This document shows, in pieces, positions 42,974-51,513 of a stretch of DNA of 64,000 bases. Position 1 is the first letter of the stretch; each line of letters opens with the position of its first letter. This DNA is from VXYL01 sp965199875. Its GTDB lineage: Bacteria; Pseudomonadota; Gammaproteobacteria; Pseudomonadales; Azotimanducaceae. The notes beneath the pieces are model-generated. The model saw only the letters and a program-made list of their open reading frames with translations. It ran no database searches and was not told where the DNA came from. The DNA is taken from NCBI GenBank assembly GCA_965199875.1, contig OZ241346.1, forward strand, positions 4,278,001 to 4,342,000, written 5' to 3'. A program made the position numbers and the translations under genes.

Positions 42974-44523
42974 TCGATGGTGCCCGGCGGCTTGCCGGTG
43001 ATGTCGTACACCACCCGCGACACGCTTTCGAGTTCATTGACGATGCGCTTGCTGGTACGCGCCAGCAAGCCGTGCGGCAGCGCCGCCCAGCGGGCGGTCA
43101 TGAAGTCCGTGGTTTCCACGGCGCGCAGGGCGATGACGTGCTCGTAGCGGCGGGCGTCGCCGACCACGCCGACGGACTTCACCGGCAGAAACACCGCGAA
43201 CGCCTGCGCCACCCGGTCGTAGTAGCCGGCCCGGCGCAGCTCCTGCAAATAGATGGCGTCCGCTTCGCGCAGCACGTCGAGGTATTCGCGCCGCACTTCG
43301 CCGAGCACGCGCACGGCAAGCCCGGGGCCCGGAAACGGATGCCGCCCGACCAGCTCTTCCGGCAGCCCCAGCGCCAGGCCGACGCGGCGCACTTCGTCCT
43401 TGAAGAGATCGCGCAACGGCTCCACCAGCTTGAGGTTCATGCGCTGCGGCAGGCCGCCGACGTTGTGGTGCGACTTGATGACCCGCGCCTTGCCGTGCCT
43501 GGACGCCGCCGACTCGATGACGTCTGGGTAGATCGTGCCTTGCGCGAGCCAGCCGATCCCCTCGATGCTTCGCGCCCGGCGCTCGAAGACGTCGATGAAG
43601 GCGCGCCCGACGGCCTTGCGCTTGGCCTCCGGGTCCACGACGCCGCGCAAGGCGGCCAGGAACTGCTCCGCCGCGTCCACCGTCTCCAGGCGTACCGGCA
43701 TGGCGTTCGACGGCGCGAACGCGGCCTGGACGTCGCGCACCTCGTGCTTGCGCAGCAGGCCGTTGTCCACGAATACGCAGGTGAGCTGATCGCCGAGCGC
43801 CCGCGACAGCAGCGCCGCGACGACGCTGGAGTCGACACCGCCGGAGAGGCCCAGCAGCACTTTGCCGTCGCCCACGTCGGCGCGAACCTGGCGGATGGCG
43901 CGGTCGATGATGTTGTCGGCGGTCCAGTCCTGGGCGCAGCCGGCGATGTCGCAGACGAAGCGGCGCAGCAGTTCGCCACCTCCCTCGGTGTGCGTCACTT
44001 CGGGGTGGAACTGCAAGCCGAACCAGCGCCGCCGCGCATCGGCCATGCCGGCGATGGGCGCGCCGGCGCTGCGGGCGATGACGTCGAAGCCGGGCGGCAG
44101 CGCGGTCACCCGGTCGCCGTGGCTCATCCACACGTTCAGCGTTTCGCCCAGGCCGTCGAACAGCGTTGCGCCGTCGATGGCCACCCTGGCATGGCCGAAC
44201 TCGCGCTGGCTGGAGCGGGCCACCGCGCCGCCCAGCTGCGCCGCCATCGCCTGCATGCCGTAGCAGATGCCGAGCAGCGGCACGCCGAGCCGGAACAGCG
44301 TCGGCGCGATGCGCGGCGGCGAGCTGCCGGTGGCGGTGTCCGGGCCGCCGGACAGGATGACCCCGCGAGGGGCGAAGGCGCGCAGCGCTTCGTCGCCGAT
44401 GTCGAAGGGATGGATTTCGCAGTAGACGCCGGCCTCGCGCACGCGGCGGGCGATGAGCTGGGTGTACTGGGAACCGAAATCGACGACCAGGATGCGGTCC
44501 CGGGCGGCGGTGCTGCCGACCAC
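42964..44523 (-). CDS. guaA: GMP synthase (glutamine-hydrolysing)
   Basis: A 519-residue enzyme that aminates XMP to GMP. The N-terminal class I amidotransferase has LLGICYGMQAMAAQLGG with the nucleophile Cys and LQFHPEVTHTEGG with His/Glu. The ATP-pyrophosphatase domain has the PP-loop GLSGGVDSSVVAAL, and the C-terminal dimer domain ends in YDITGKPPGTIEWE, a diagnostic GuaA terminus. GTG start 4 bases after the guaB stop; operon with guaB. Confidence 0.97.
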   Translation of the reverse strand: MVGSTAARDRILVVDFGSQYTQLIARRVREAGVYCEIHPFDIGDEALRAFAPRGVILSGGPDTATGSSPPRIAPTLFRLGVPLLGICYGMQAMAAQLGGAVARSSQREFGHARVAIDGATLFDGLGETLNVWMSHGDRVTALPPGFDVIARSAGAPIAGMADARRRWFGLQFHPEVTHTEGGGELLRRFVCDIAGCAQDWTADNIIDRAIRQVRADVGDGKVLLGLSGGVDSSVVAALLSRALGDQLTCVFVDNGLLRKHEVRDVQAAFAPSNAMPVRLETVDAAEQFLAALRGVVDPEAKRKAVGRAFIDVFERRARSIEGIGWLAQGTIYPDVIESAASRHGKARVIKSHHNVGGLPQRMNLKLVEPLRDLFKDEVRRVGLALGLPEELVGRHPFPGPGLAVRVLGEVRREYLDVLREADAIYLQELRRAGYYDRVAQAFAVFLPVKSVGVVGDARRYEHVIALRAVETTDFMTARWAALPHGLLARTSKRIVNELESVSRVVYDITGKPPGTIEWE

Positions 44524-44527
44524 GCGC

Positions 44528-46006
44528 CTAGGCGCCGGAATAGCCGGGGTAGTTGGGCGGCTCCTTGGTGATGGCCACGTCGTGAACGTGGCTCTCCGCC
44601 AAACTGGCCGGCGACACTTTGACGAACCGGGAAGCGGTGCGCATCTGCGCGACGTCCACGCAGCCGGTGTAGCCCATCGACGCGCGCAGCCCGCCCATCA
44701 GCTGATGAATGATGGGGCCGACCGGCCCGCGATAGGGCACCCGCCCCTCGATGCCCTCGGGAACCAGCTTGCCGCCATCGCTTGGCGGTTCCTGGAAGTA
44801 GCGGTCGCTGGAGCCGTAGCGCTCGGCCATGGCGCCGAGGGAACCCATGCCCCGGTAGGACTTGTACGTGCGGCCCTGGTAGAGCTCCGTCTCGCCAGGC
44901 GATTCCTCGGTGCCGGCGAACAGCGAGCCCACCATCACCGCCGAAGCGCCGGCGCTGATGGCCTTGGCGATGTCGCCGGAGGAGCGCACGCCGCCGTCGG
45001 CGACCACCGGCACGTCCAGCTCTTGCGCTTCCCGGGCCGCCTCCGAGACGGCGGTGATCTGCGGCACGCCGACGCCGGTGACCACCCGGGTGGTGCAGAT
45101 GCTGCCGGGCCCGATGCCCACCTTCACCGCGTCCACGCCGGCGTCGAGCAGCGCCCGGGTGCCTTCGCCGGTGGCGACGTTGCCGCCCATCACCGGCACC
45201 GCGGGGTACTTCTGCTTGATCCAGCTGATGCGGTCCAGAACCCGCTGCGAATGGCCGTGCGCGGTGTCGACGACGATGATGTCGACGCCGGCTTCCACCA
45301 GCGCCGCCACCCGCTCGTCGGTGTCGTCGCCGGTGCCGACGCTGGCGCCGGTGCGCAGCTGGCCTTGATCGTCCTTGCAGGCATTGGGATACGCCTGCGC
45401 CTTGGCGATGTCCTTGACGGTGACCATGCCCTTCAGCTCGAAGCGCTCGTTCACCAGCAGCACTTTCTCGATGCGGTGCTGGTGCAGGAGCGCCGTGATG
45501 GCATCCACCGAGGCGTCTTCCGCCGCCGTCACCAGGCGCTCCTTCGGCGTCATCACGTCGGCCACCTTGGCGTCCTGGCGGGTTTCGAAGCGCACGTCGC
45601 GGCTGGTCACGATGCCGAGCAGATCGTCGCCGCGCACCACCGGCACGCCGGAGATGCGGTGCTCGCCGGTGAGCGCCATGAGTTCCCGCACCGTCGCCTC
45701 GGGACGGATGACGATCGGATCCCGTATCACGCCGCTCTCGAACTTCTTGACCGCGCGCACGTGCCGCGCTTGGGCTTCGAGCGGCATGTTCTTGTGGACG
45801 ATGCCGACGCCCCCTTCCTGCGCCAGGGCGATGGCGAGGCCGGCTTCGGTGACCGTGTCCATGGCCGCGGAAATGAGCGGCAGGTTCAGTGGAATGTGCC
45901 GGGTCAAGCGGGTTTGCAGATGCACCTCGGAAGGCAGCACTTGCGAATAGGCGGGCAGCAGGAGAACGTCGTCGTAGGTGAGCGCTTCATGCGCGATCCT
46001 CAACAT
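44528..46006 (-). CDS. guaB: Inosine-5'-monophosphate dehydrogenase
   Basis: A 492-residue NAD-dependent enzyme converting IMP to XMP. N-terminal TYDDVLLLPAYS, a CBS-domain pair inserted in the barrel (TVRELMALTGEHRISGVPVV and the following repeat), the catalytic loop GIGPGSICTTR with the active-site Cys, and GYTGCVDVAQMR near the end. The start MLRIAHEALT is behind a perfect AAGGAGG and a strong promoter at 46059-46087. Confidence 0.97.
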   Translation of the reverse strand: MLRIAHEALTYDDVLLLPAYSQVLPSEVHLQTRLTRHIPLNLPLISAAMDTVTEAGLAIALAQEGGVGIVHKNMPLEAQARHVRAVKKFESGVIRDPIVIRPEATVRELMALTGEHRISGVPVVRGDDLLGIVTSRDVRFETRQDAKVADVMTPKERLVTAAEDASVDAITALLHQHRIEKVLLVNERFELKGMVTVKDIAKAQAYPNACKDDQGQLRTGASVGTGDDTDERVAALVEAGVDIIVVDTAHGHSQRVLDRISWIKQKYPAVPVMGGNVATGEGTRALLDAGVDAVKVGIGPGSICTTRVVTGVGVPQITAVSEAAREAQELDVPVVADGGVRSSGDIAKAISAGASAVMVGSLFAGTEESPGETELYQGRTYKSYRGMGSLGAMAERYGSSDRYFQEPPSDGGKLVPEGIEGRVPYRGPVGPIIHQLMGGLRASMGYTGCVDVAQMRTASRFVKVSPASLAESHVHDVAITKEPPNYPGYSGA

Positions 46007-46058
46007 GGCACCTCCTTCTGCGCCGACGCCTTGGCGTCCAGCGACCGTCAAGCGGCGC

Positions 46059-46087
46059 ATCATACGCACCGCGGCTAGGCGTGTAAA
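46059..46087 (-). promoter_or_regulatory. Sigma70-type promoter of guaBA
   Basis: On the minus strand TTTACA (46087-46082) and TATGAT (46064-46059) are separated by 17 bases, a near-consensus promoter. The start would lie about 45 bases before the guaB ATG. The -35 element is only 10 bases from the divergent ATG at 46098, so expression of the two genes may interfere. A purR-like box was not identified. Confidence 0.8.
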
Positions 46088-46097
46088 ATCCATCGGC

Positions 46098-47615
46098 ATG
46101 ACGACGGTCTACGTGCCCTTGGATTCGTCCGCCGTGGCCGCCGGGGCGAACGCGCTGGCCGCGGCGTTCAAGGAGCAAGGCGCCCAGGTGGTGCGCAACG
46201 GTTCCCGCGGCATGGCTTGGGCGGAGCCGCTGGTCGAAGTGGTCGCGCGGAGCTCGCGCCTGGCCTTCGCCAACGTCCACGCCGCCGACGCCGGCGATGT
46301 CCTGAAGCAAGGCCCGGCGCATGCCAAGTGCCTAGGCCCCGTGCAGGACGTCGACTACCAGCGGCGGCAGCACCGCGTCGTCTTCAGCCGCGCCGGCGAG
46401 GACGATCCGCTGCGGCTGCCGAAGACCACCGTGCTGGAACACTGCCTGGAGCAGGAACCCAAGGCGCTGATCGACGCTATCGAAACCTCCGGCCTGCGCG
46501 GGCGCGGCGGCGCTGGGTTTCCGGCGCACATCAAGTGGCGCACCGTGTTCGACACGCCTGCGCCGCGCAAGTACGTCGTCTGCAACGCCGACGAAGGCGA
46601 CTCCGGCACCTTCGCCGACCGCCTGCTGATGGAGGGCGATCCCTACCGCCTGATCGAGGGCATGACCATTGCCGGCATCGCCACCGGTGCCACCGCAGGC
46701 TACGTCTACCTGCGTTCCGAATATCCCGTCGCCGCGGGGATCTTCCAGCAGGCGTTGGAGGCCGCCTACGCCGACGGACTGCTGGGGGAGGACGTCCTCG
46801 GCAGCGGGCGCGCCTTCGACATCGACCTCTTCATCGGCGCCGGCGCCTACATCTGCGGCGAGGAGACGTCCTTGCTGGAAAGCCTGGAAGGCAAGCGCGG
46901 CGAGATTCGCGTCAAGCCGCCGGTGCCGGCCGTCAGCGGCTTGAACGGCCAGCCGACGCTGGTTCACAACGTGATTTCCTTCGCTTCGGTGCCGGCCATC
47001 ATGGCCCAGGGCGGCGGCTGGTACGCCAGTCTCGGCATCGGCCGCTCCACCGGCACGATGCCGTTCCAGCTGGCCGGCAACGTCAAGCGGGGCGGCCTGG
47101 TGGAAGTGCCCTTCGGCATCACCATCGCCGAACTGGTGCATGGCTTCGGCGGCGGCACGCGCAGCGGCAGACCCGTCCGTACCGTGCAGATCGGCGGCCC
47201 GCTGGGGGCGTATCTGCTGCCCGAGGAGTTCGACACCCCCGTCACCTACGAAGACATGGCCAAGTTGGGCGCCGGCGTCGGCCACGGCGGCCTCGTGGTC
47301 TTCGACGACAGCGTGGATCTGGCGCAGCAGGCGCGCTATGCGTTCGAGTTCTGCGAACTGGAGTCCTGCGGCAAATGCACGCCCTGCCGCTTGGGCTCGG
47401 TGCGCGGCAAGGAGACCATGGACGCGGTACTGCAAGCCCGGGCCGAGGGCTTGCCCACCGACGATCAGCTCGCCCTCGTCGACGACCTCTGCGAGGTGAT
47501 GGAAGCCGCCAGCCTGTGCCAGATGGGCGGCATGACGCCGATTCCGGTGACCAGCGCCATGAAGCGCTTTCCGCAGGACTTCCGCCCGCCGGCCACCGAC
47601 GCCCCGAAGCCGTAG
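46098..47615 (+). CDS. NuoF/FdsB-type NADH-binding flavoprotein (formate dehydrogenase beta subunit-like)
   Basis: A 505-residue protein. An N-terminal thioredoxin-like segment is followed by the NADH/FMN-binding NuoF domain: GLRGRGGAGFPAHIKW, CNADEGDSGTFADR, ICGEETSLLESLEGKRG, then the SLBB region and a 4Fe-4S motif ESCGKCTPCR with a late Cys in ASLCQMGG. This matches the beta subunit of NAD-dependent formate dehydrogenases (FdsB) more than respiratory NuoF. No alpha (FdsA) or gamma (FdsG) partner is adjacent, so its electron donor is unknown. No ribosome site is seen; a TAAAAT lies 9 bases before the ATG. Confidence 0.87.
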   Translation: MTTVYVPLDSSAVAAGANALAAAFKEQGAQVVRNGSRGMAWAEPLVEVVARSSRLAFANVHAADAGDVLKQGPAHAKCLGPVQDVDYQRRQHRVVFSRAGEDDPLRLPKTTVLEHCLEQEPKALIDAIETSGLRGRGGAGFPAHIKWRTVFDTPAPRKYVVCNADEGDSGTFADRLLMEGDPYRLIEGMTIAGIATGATAGYVYLRSEYPVAAGIFQQALEAAYADGLLGEDVLGSGRAFDIDLFIGAGAYICGEETSLLESLEGKRGEIRVKPPVPAVSGLNGQPTLVHNVISFASVPAIMAQGGGWYASLGIGRSTGTMPFQLAGNVKRGGLVEVPFGITIAELVHGFGGGTRSGRPVRTVQIGGPLGAYLLPEEFDTPVTYEDMAKLGAGVGHGGLVVFDDSVDLAQQARYAFEFCELESCGKCTPCRLGSVRGKETMDAVLQARAEGLPTDDQLALVDDLCEVMEAASLCQMGGMTPIPVTSAMKRFPQDFRPPATDAPKP

Positions 47616-47629
47616 GCAGGGGCTTCGGG
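47603..47629. terminator. Bidirectional hairpin between fdsB-like and PhyH genes
   Basis: CCCGAAGCC (47603-47611) and GGCTTCGGG (47621-47629) are 9-base perfect arms with a 9-base loop that includes the stop of the plus-strand gene. Correct place for a shared terminator of two convergent genes; no T-run. Confidence 0.5.
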
Positions 47630-47638
47630 CAAGCGCCG

Positions 47639-48874
47639 TCAGTACACCGACGCCGGCTCCGCCTGCTGCGCGCGGGCGCGTTCCGTGAGTTCCGGGTCCA
47701 CGGTGATGGCGAACACGCCGGCCGGCCCGACGATCTTGTGCACCATCAGCTTGTCGAGCTCCTTGCGCTCTCGTTCGGTCAGCGGCTGCCGCGCCGCGCT
47801 GGCGAGGAACGCCTTGTAGGTGGCGCTGGTGTCCATGAACGGGACGATGAAGCCCGGCACGATGGCTTGGATCATCGCGCCGCGTCTGTGCTCGGTCCGA
47901 TTGATGCCGGCGCGATGCCAGGTGCGCGCATCGTAGAGCACGATGCTGCCTGCCGGCGCCTCGATCACGTCGGCTTCCGGCCCACCGTAGGGCAAGCCGC
48001 GCGCGGCGCGATTGCCCTTGCGGTAGGTTTGCGTGGAACGTCCCCACTCCTTCGGCGGCGGCGCGTTGCTGGCGTGGCTGCCCAGTTTGAACAGCGTCGC
48101 GCCGTTGACCTCGGTGAAGTCCGAGACGCAGACGTTGCGCTGCATGCCGAGCACCAGATCGCCGGCCAGGTCGCCGGCTGGCACGGGAATGCGGTCGCCA
48201 GTGCCCCACAGGTAGGGAAAGTCCGTATGCCAGCCCTGCACTTCGCGCTTGCCGTCGTCCGGGGGCAGCGCCGAGATGCCGGGCGAGTGGCCAAGGCGGA
48301 TGTCGCGCATGCGCATGTACTCGCGGGTCAGCCAAAGCGAGACGGGCTCCACGGTCACCTTCGTCACCGCCGGATGCTGCGCCAGCGGCGGCTGGCGAAC
48401 CGGTTCCCTGCCCGCATAGGCATCCACGCAGCCGACCTGTTGCAGGCCGTCCACCACCGATGGCGGCAGAATGCAGGCGAGGGATACCCAGCCCTGCTGG
48501 CGCAACTCGCGCAGATATTCGGACGGCAGCTTCTCCGGCCCGTGGCCGACGGTGAAGTCCACGCCGCTGCCTTCTGCGCCCTCGGCGTTCAGCTCGTTGC
48601 CGTCCAAGCGCAGCCGCGTCCCGCGTTCGACGTCCGTTGCATCCGCTTCAAGCCGCAACCCGGTGGCAACGTGGCGAAACCCGCCTTCGGCTTCGTCCCA
48701 GATCGCGGCGTCGTCCACATGGCCTTGCACATGCAGCGTCTGGCCGTCCCGGGCGGCCAGCCAGTCACCGTTCGGCGCATGCAGGTAGCGATAGTGGCGA
48801 ACGGGCTTGGCGACGGCGACGACGTTCGGCGCGTAGTCCGCCAGCGTCCACTTGGTGCCGTTGGTGGCTGACAT
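47639..48874 (-). CDS. Phytanoyl-CoA dioxygenase (PhyH) family Fe(II)/2-oxoglutarate oxygenase
   Basis: A 411-residue protein. The facial triad of the jelly-roll fold is visible: VQGWHTDFPYLWG supplies His and Asp, and ARTWHRAGINRTEHRRG supplies the distal His and the 2-oxoglutarate-binding Arg. About 110 residues before this core are not recognised. The family hydroxylates diverse small molecules with iron, oxygen and 2-oxoglutarate. Substrate unknown; the family is common in marine bacteria. Start ATG follows GAGGGA. A ferredoxin gene is divergent from it with 298 bases between. Confidence 0.85.
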   Translation of the reverse strand: MSATNGTKWTLADYAPNVVAVAKPVRHYRYLHAPNGDWLAARDGQTLHVQGHVDDAAIWDEAEGGFRHVATGLRLEADATDVERGTRLRLDGNELNAEGAEGSGVDFTVGHGPEKLPSEYLRELRQQGWVSLACILPPSVVDGLQQVGCVDAYAGREPVRQPPLAQHPAVTKVTVEPVSLWLTREYMRMRDIRLGHSPGISALPPDDGKREVQGWHTDFPYLWGTGDRIPVPAGDLAGDLVLGMQRNVCVSDFTEVNGATLFKLGSHASNAPPPKEWGRSTQTYRKGNRAARGLPYGGPEADVIEAPAGSIVLYDARTWHRAGINRTEHRRGAMIQAIVPGFIVPFMDTSATYKAFLASAARQPLTERERKELDKLMVHKIVGPAGVFAITVDPELTERARAQQAEPASVY

Positions 48875-49172
48875 GGCTCCCTCTTGGTGGCTAGCAAAGG
48901 TGCAGTGGCGCGACGGGGCTGCCCACGCCAAGCGCGTCAACAGTATACGGCGGCGCTGCTCGGCGCGTTTGGCATGGTCGGTGAAGTCGGAGAGCAGGAT
49001 CGCCGTCGTCTTCGGCAGCGCGAGGTCGTAAGGTGCCAAGGGGCGAGTGCATTGGGTGGAAGCGTCGGAATCGACCACAATGATGGCTTGGGTCTCGTCA
49101 CCGCATGGGTCTTGCCACGGCGGACGGGCTTGGGCGATAGTGCGCGCCCCAAGAAGCAGGCCCCGTAGGAAC
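48875..49172. other. Divergent region between PhyH-family gene and ferredoxin
   Basis: About 300 bases without a gene I can support. An in-frame extension of the ferredoxin frame to 49047 lacks conservation. No clear promoter, repeat or riboswitch is seen. Confidence 0.5.
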
Positions 49173-49487
49173 GTGCCGACCATCTACTTCGAGACCTTGG
49201 ACGGCGACACCGTCGCGGTTGCCGGAAACGCCGGCGACATCGTGATGGAACTCGCCCGTGCGGAGGGCATCGACGGCATCGATGCCGAGTGCGGCGGCGG
49301 CTGCGCCTGCGCCACCTGCCACGTCCACGTCGATCCGGCGTGGATGGACCGCGTCGGCCCGCCCAGCGACTTGGAGCGCGACATGCTGGAGTTCGACGGC
49401 GACGTCTCCGAAACCAGCCGCCTCTCCTGCCAGATCGAACTCGCCGAGGAACTCGATGGCTTGAAGGTGAAGGTGGTGGGCCGCTAG
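49173..49487 (+). CDS. 2Fe-2S ferredoxin, adrenodoxin type
   Basis: A 104-residue electron carrier. Cluster ligands appear as CxxxxxCxxC in AECGGGCACATCHVHV followed by the last Cys in RLSCQIEL, as in adrenodoxin/putidaredoxin. These carry electrons to P450 or to iron-sulphur assembly. No hsc or P450 gene is nearby. The GTG at 49173 behind TAGGA begins directly with VPTIYFETLDGD, the family start; the frame upstream is not conserved. Confidence 0.9.
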   Translation: MPTIYFETLDGDTVAVAGNAGDIVMELARAEGIDGIDAECGGGCACATCHVHVDPAWMDRVGPPSDLERDMLEFDGDVSETSRLSCQIELAEELDGLKVKVVGR

Positions 49488-49578
49488 CAGAGGGATGGTG
49501 TTGGCAGTGGCGGAGCAACAGCAACTGGAGCGGCTGGCCGAGTGCATGTATCGCCGATAGCGAGCACGTAGCAACCGC

Positions 49579-51492
49579 CTAGTCGCTGTCGAAGTACCAG
49601 GTCGAGGGGTGGTAGGCGAGGGTCCAGCGGTTGTCCCAGCCCCAGATTCCCTTGCTGGGCACGTTCTTCAAGTGTGGCGAGATCACCACTGGGTGGGGCG
49701 CTTGGCCCACTGTGCCGATGGTCCACAGGTTCTCCGCGGCGGCCTTGACCAGCTCGTGGCCGGCGGCGAAGCGGGCGTCGGGGTCCGTCGCTTCCCGGAA
49801 GGCGTCGTTCCAGCGGTGGATCTGCTTGATGAGCTCCGGCGGTTCTTCGCCGATGCGCCCGTCCGTCTGGTAGTAGCGGGCCCAGTCGTTCCACATGTGG
49901 ATGTCCCAGCCGGCGCGGTGCGGCACGAACCAGTCCGGCAGCAGCGGGAACAGGATGTCGGTGCATTTGTCGGCGTGCCACAGGGTCATCTGCATTTCGC
50001 CGGCCTGGGCGCGGGCGGATTGCAGGCTTCGGTCCACCAGCTTGAGGCGCAGATCGACGCCGACGGCGCGCCAGTACTCGGCAACGAGTTCCATGGTGAT
50101 GGCCTTGGGCGTCTCGAAGTCCAGATACTCCAAGGTGATCACCAGCGGGGCGCCGTCCGGGTATTCCAGCAAGCCGTCGCCGTTGCCGTCGCGCAGGCCG
50201 AGTTCCGCCAAGAGCGCTTGGGAACGCTCCGGGTCGTACTCGATGTAGGAGTTGGCGAAGCGTTTTTCGTAGAAGATGCTGGTCGGGTGTACCGTCACCT
50301 GGCTCGGAACGCCGCGGCCGAAGTAGATGATGTCGTTCATCTCGTCGCGGTCGATGGCGTGGGAGAGGGCGATGCGAAAGCGCTTGTCCCACATCAGCCG
50401 CCGCAGCCTCTCGTCCGCGTAGTTGTAGTTCGGCTGAATGGCGACGTCGCTGATGTGCAGGCGGGTCCAGATATGGACCTTGGCGACCCCGTCTCGCTCG
50501 CCGAGCTTCAACAGCGGGATGTCCTGGGTGCGCAGCGAAAACGCCGCGAAGTCGAGTTGGCCGGAGGCGGCCTTGGCGGTGACCAGCTCGGAGTTGTCGA
50601 GGATGATCTCGGCGTCGACGGCGTCGATGTAGGGCAGCTGGCGGCCTTCCGGATCCACCTTGAAGTAGTAGGGATTGCGCTCCAGACGCATCATGTTCAG
50701 CGTCCGCTGCCTCACCCGGTAGGCGCGCAGCGTCGGCACCTCCACGGCGCGTTCGTTCTGCCAGCCGCGCAGCGCCGACATCAGCGCCATCCAGCTGATG
50801 AAGCCTTCGTCCTGAACGTAGTCTTCGAGTGCTTCGCGGTCGGTGAACGCCGGATGGTACTGCTGCAGGTAGTGCTTGGGGCTGACGAAGTGGCTGCCGT
50901 ACTGGGCGAAGAAGAACACGAAGCCGGGGTTCGGGTCTTCGAAGACGTACTGGAAGGTGTTGTCGTCGATCTTCACGAACGTGCCGCCCTGCACCATGCG
51001 CGACGTCACCGGCGAGAGCTCGGGGTCCATCCAGATGTTGTTGAAGTTGAACGCGAAGTCGTCGGCGGTGAGGGGATGGCCGTCGGACCAGCGCAGGCCA
51101 GGGCGCAAGGCCACCGTGGTGGTGCGCCCGTCTTCGCTGATCGTCCAGCGCTCCGCCAGGTTCGGCAGCAGCGAGCGCATGTCCGCCGAAAGCGTGATGG
51201 CCGGCTCCCAGTTGAAGAACTGCCAGCTGTCGTCGAGGGCGATGCGCGCCTTGCCGCCGTACTTGCCCGGCCGGTGCAGCGGCTGGATGACCACCGGGTC
51301 TTCGGGCAGCCGTTGCTCCACAGGCGGCAGGCCGCGGTTGTCGAGATACGGGCTCTGCCGAAAGTCGACAAGGCCCGTCTCGCTGGCCGTCTGGGCGCCG
51401 TCGAACCACTGCGCCGGCCACTCCTCACCATGGACCGCGCTCGCCAACAGGAACGCTGCGAGGAGCGCGAGGATGCTCGTCGAGATTTGCAC
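49579..51492 (-). CDS. ABC transporter family 5 solute-binding protein
   Basis: A 637-residue periplasmic binding protein of the peptide/nickel (family 5) type. A signal peptide (ILALLAAFLLASAVHG) precedes LAERWTISEDGRTTTVALRPGLRWSDG, the classic family 5 signature, then WDKRFRIALSHAIDRDEM. Ligand unknown. No permease or ATPase follows; it trails the E2 gene by 21 bases on the same strand, so it may be co-transcribed with the aco-like operon and bind an uptake substrate for it. Confidence 0.88.
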   Translation of the reverse strand: MQISTSILALLAAFLLASAVHGEEWPAQWFDGAQTASETGLVDFRQSPYLDNRGLPPVEQRLPEDPVVIQPLHRPGKYGGKARIALDDSWQFFNWEPAITLSADMRSLLPNLAERWTISEDGRTTTVALRPGLRWSDGHPLTADDFAFNFNNIWMDPELSPVTSRMVQGGTFVKIDDNTFQYVFEDPNPGFVFFFAQYGSHFVSPKHYLQQYHPAFTDREALEDYVQDEGFISWMALMSALRGWQNERAVEVPTLRAYRVRQRTLNMMRLERNPYYFKVDPEGRQLPYIDAVDAEIILDNSELVTAKAASGQLDFAAFSLRTQDIPLLKLGERDGVAKVHIWTRLHISDVAIQPNYNYADERLRRLMWDKRFRIALSHAIDRDEMNDIIYFGRGVPSQVTVHPTSIFYEKRFANSYIEYDPERSQALLAELGLRDGNGDGLLEYPDGAPLVITLEYLDFETPKAITMELVAEYWRAVGVDLRLKLVDRSLQSARAQAGEMQMTLWHADKCTDILFPLLPDWFVPHRAGWDIHMWNDWARYYQTDGRIGEEPPELIKQIHRWNDAFREATDPDARFAAGHELVKAAAENLWTIGTVGQAPHPVVISPHLKNVPSKGIWGWDNRWTLAYHPSTWYFDSD

Positions 51493-51513
51493 TTGCCGTT
51501 TCGCTCGCGAAAG

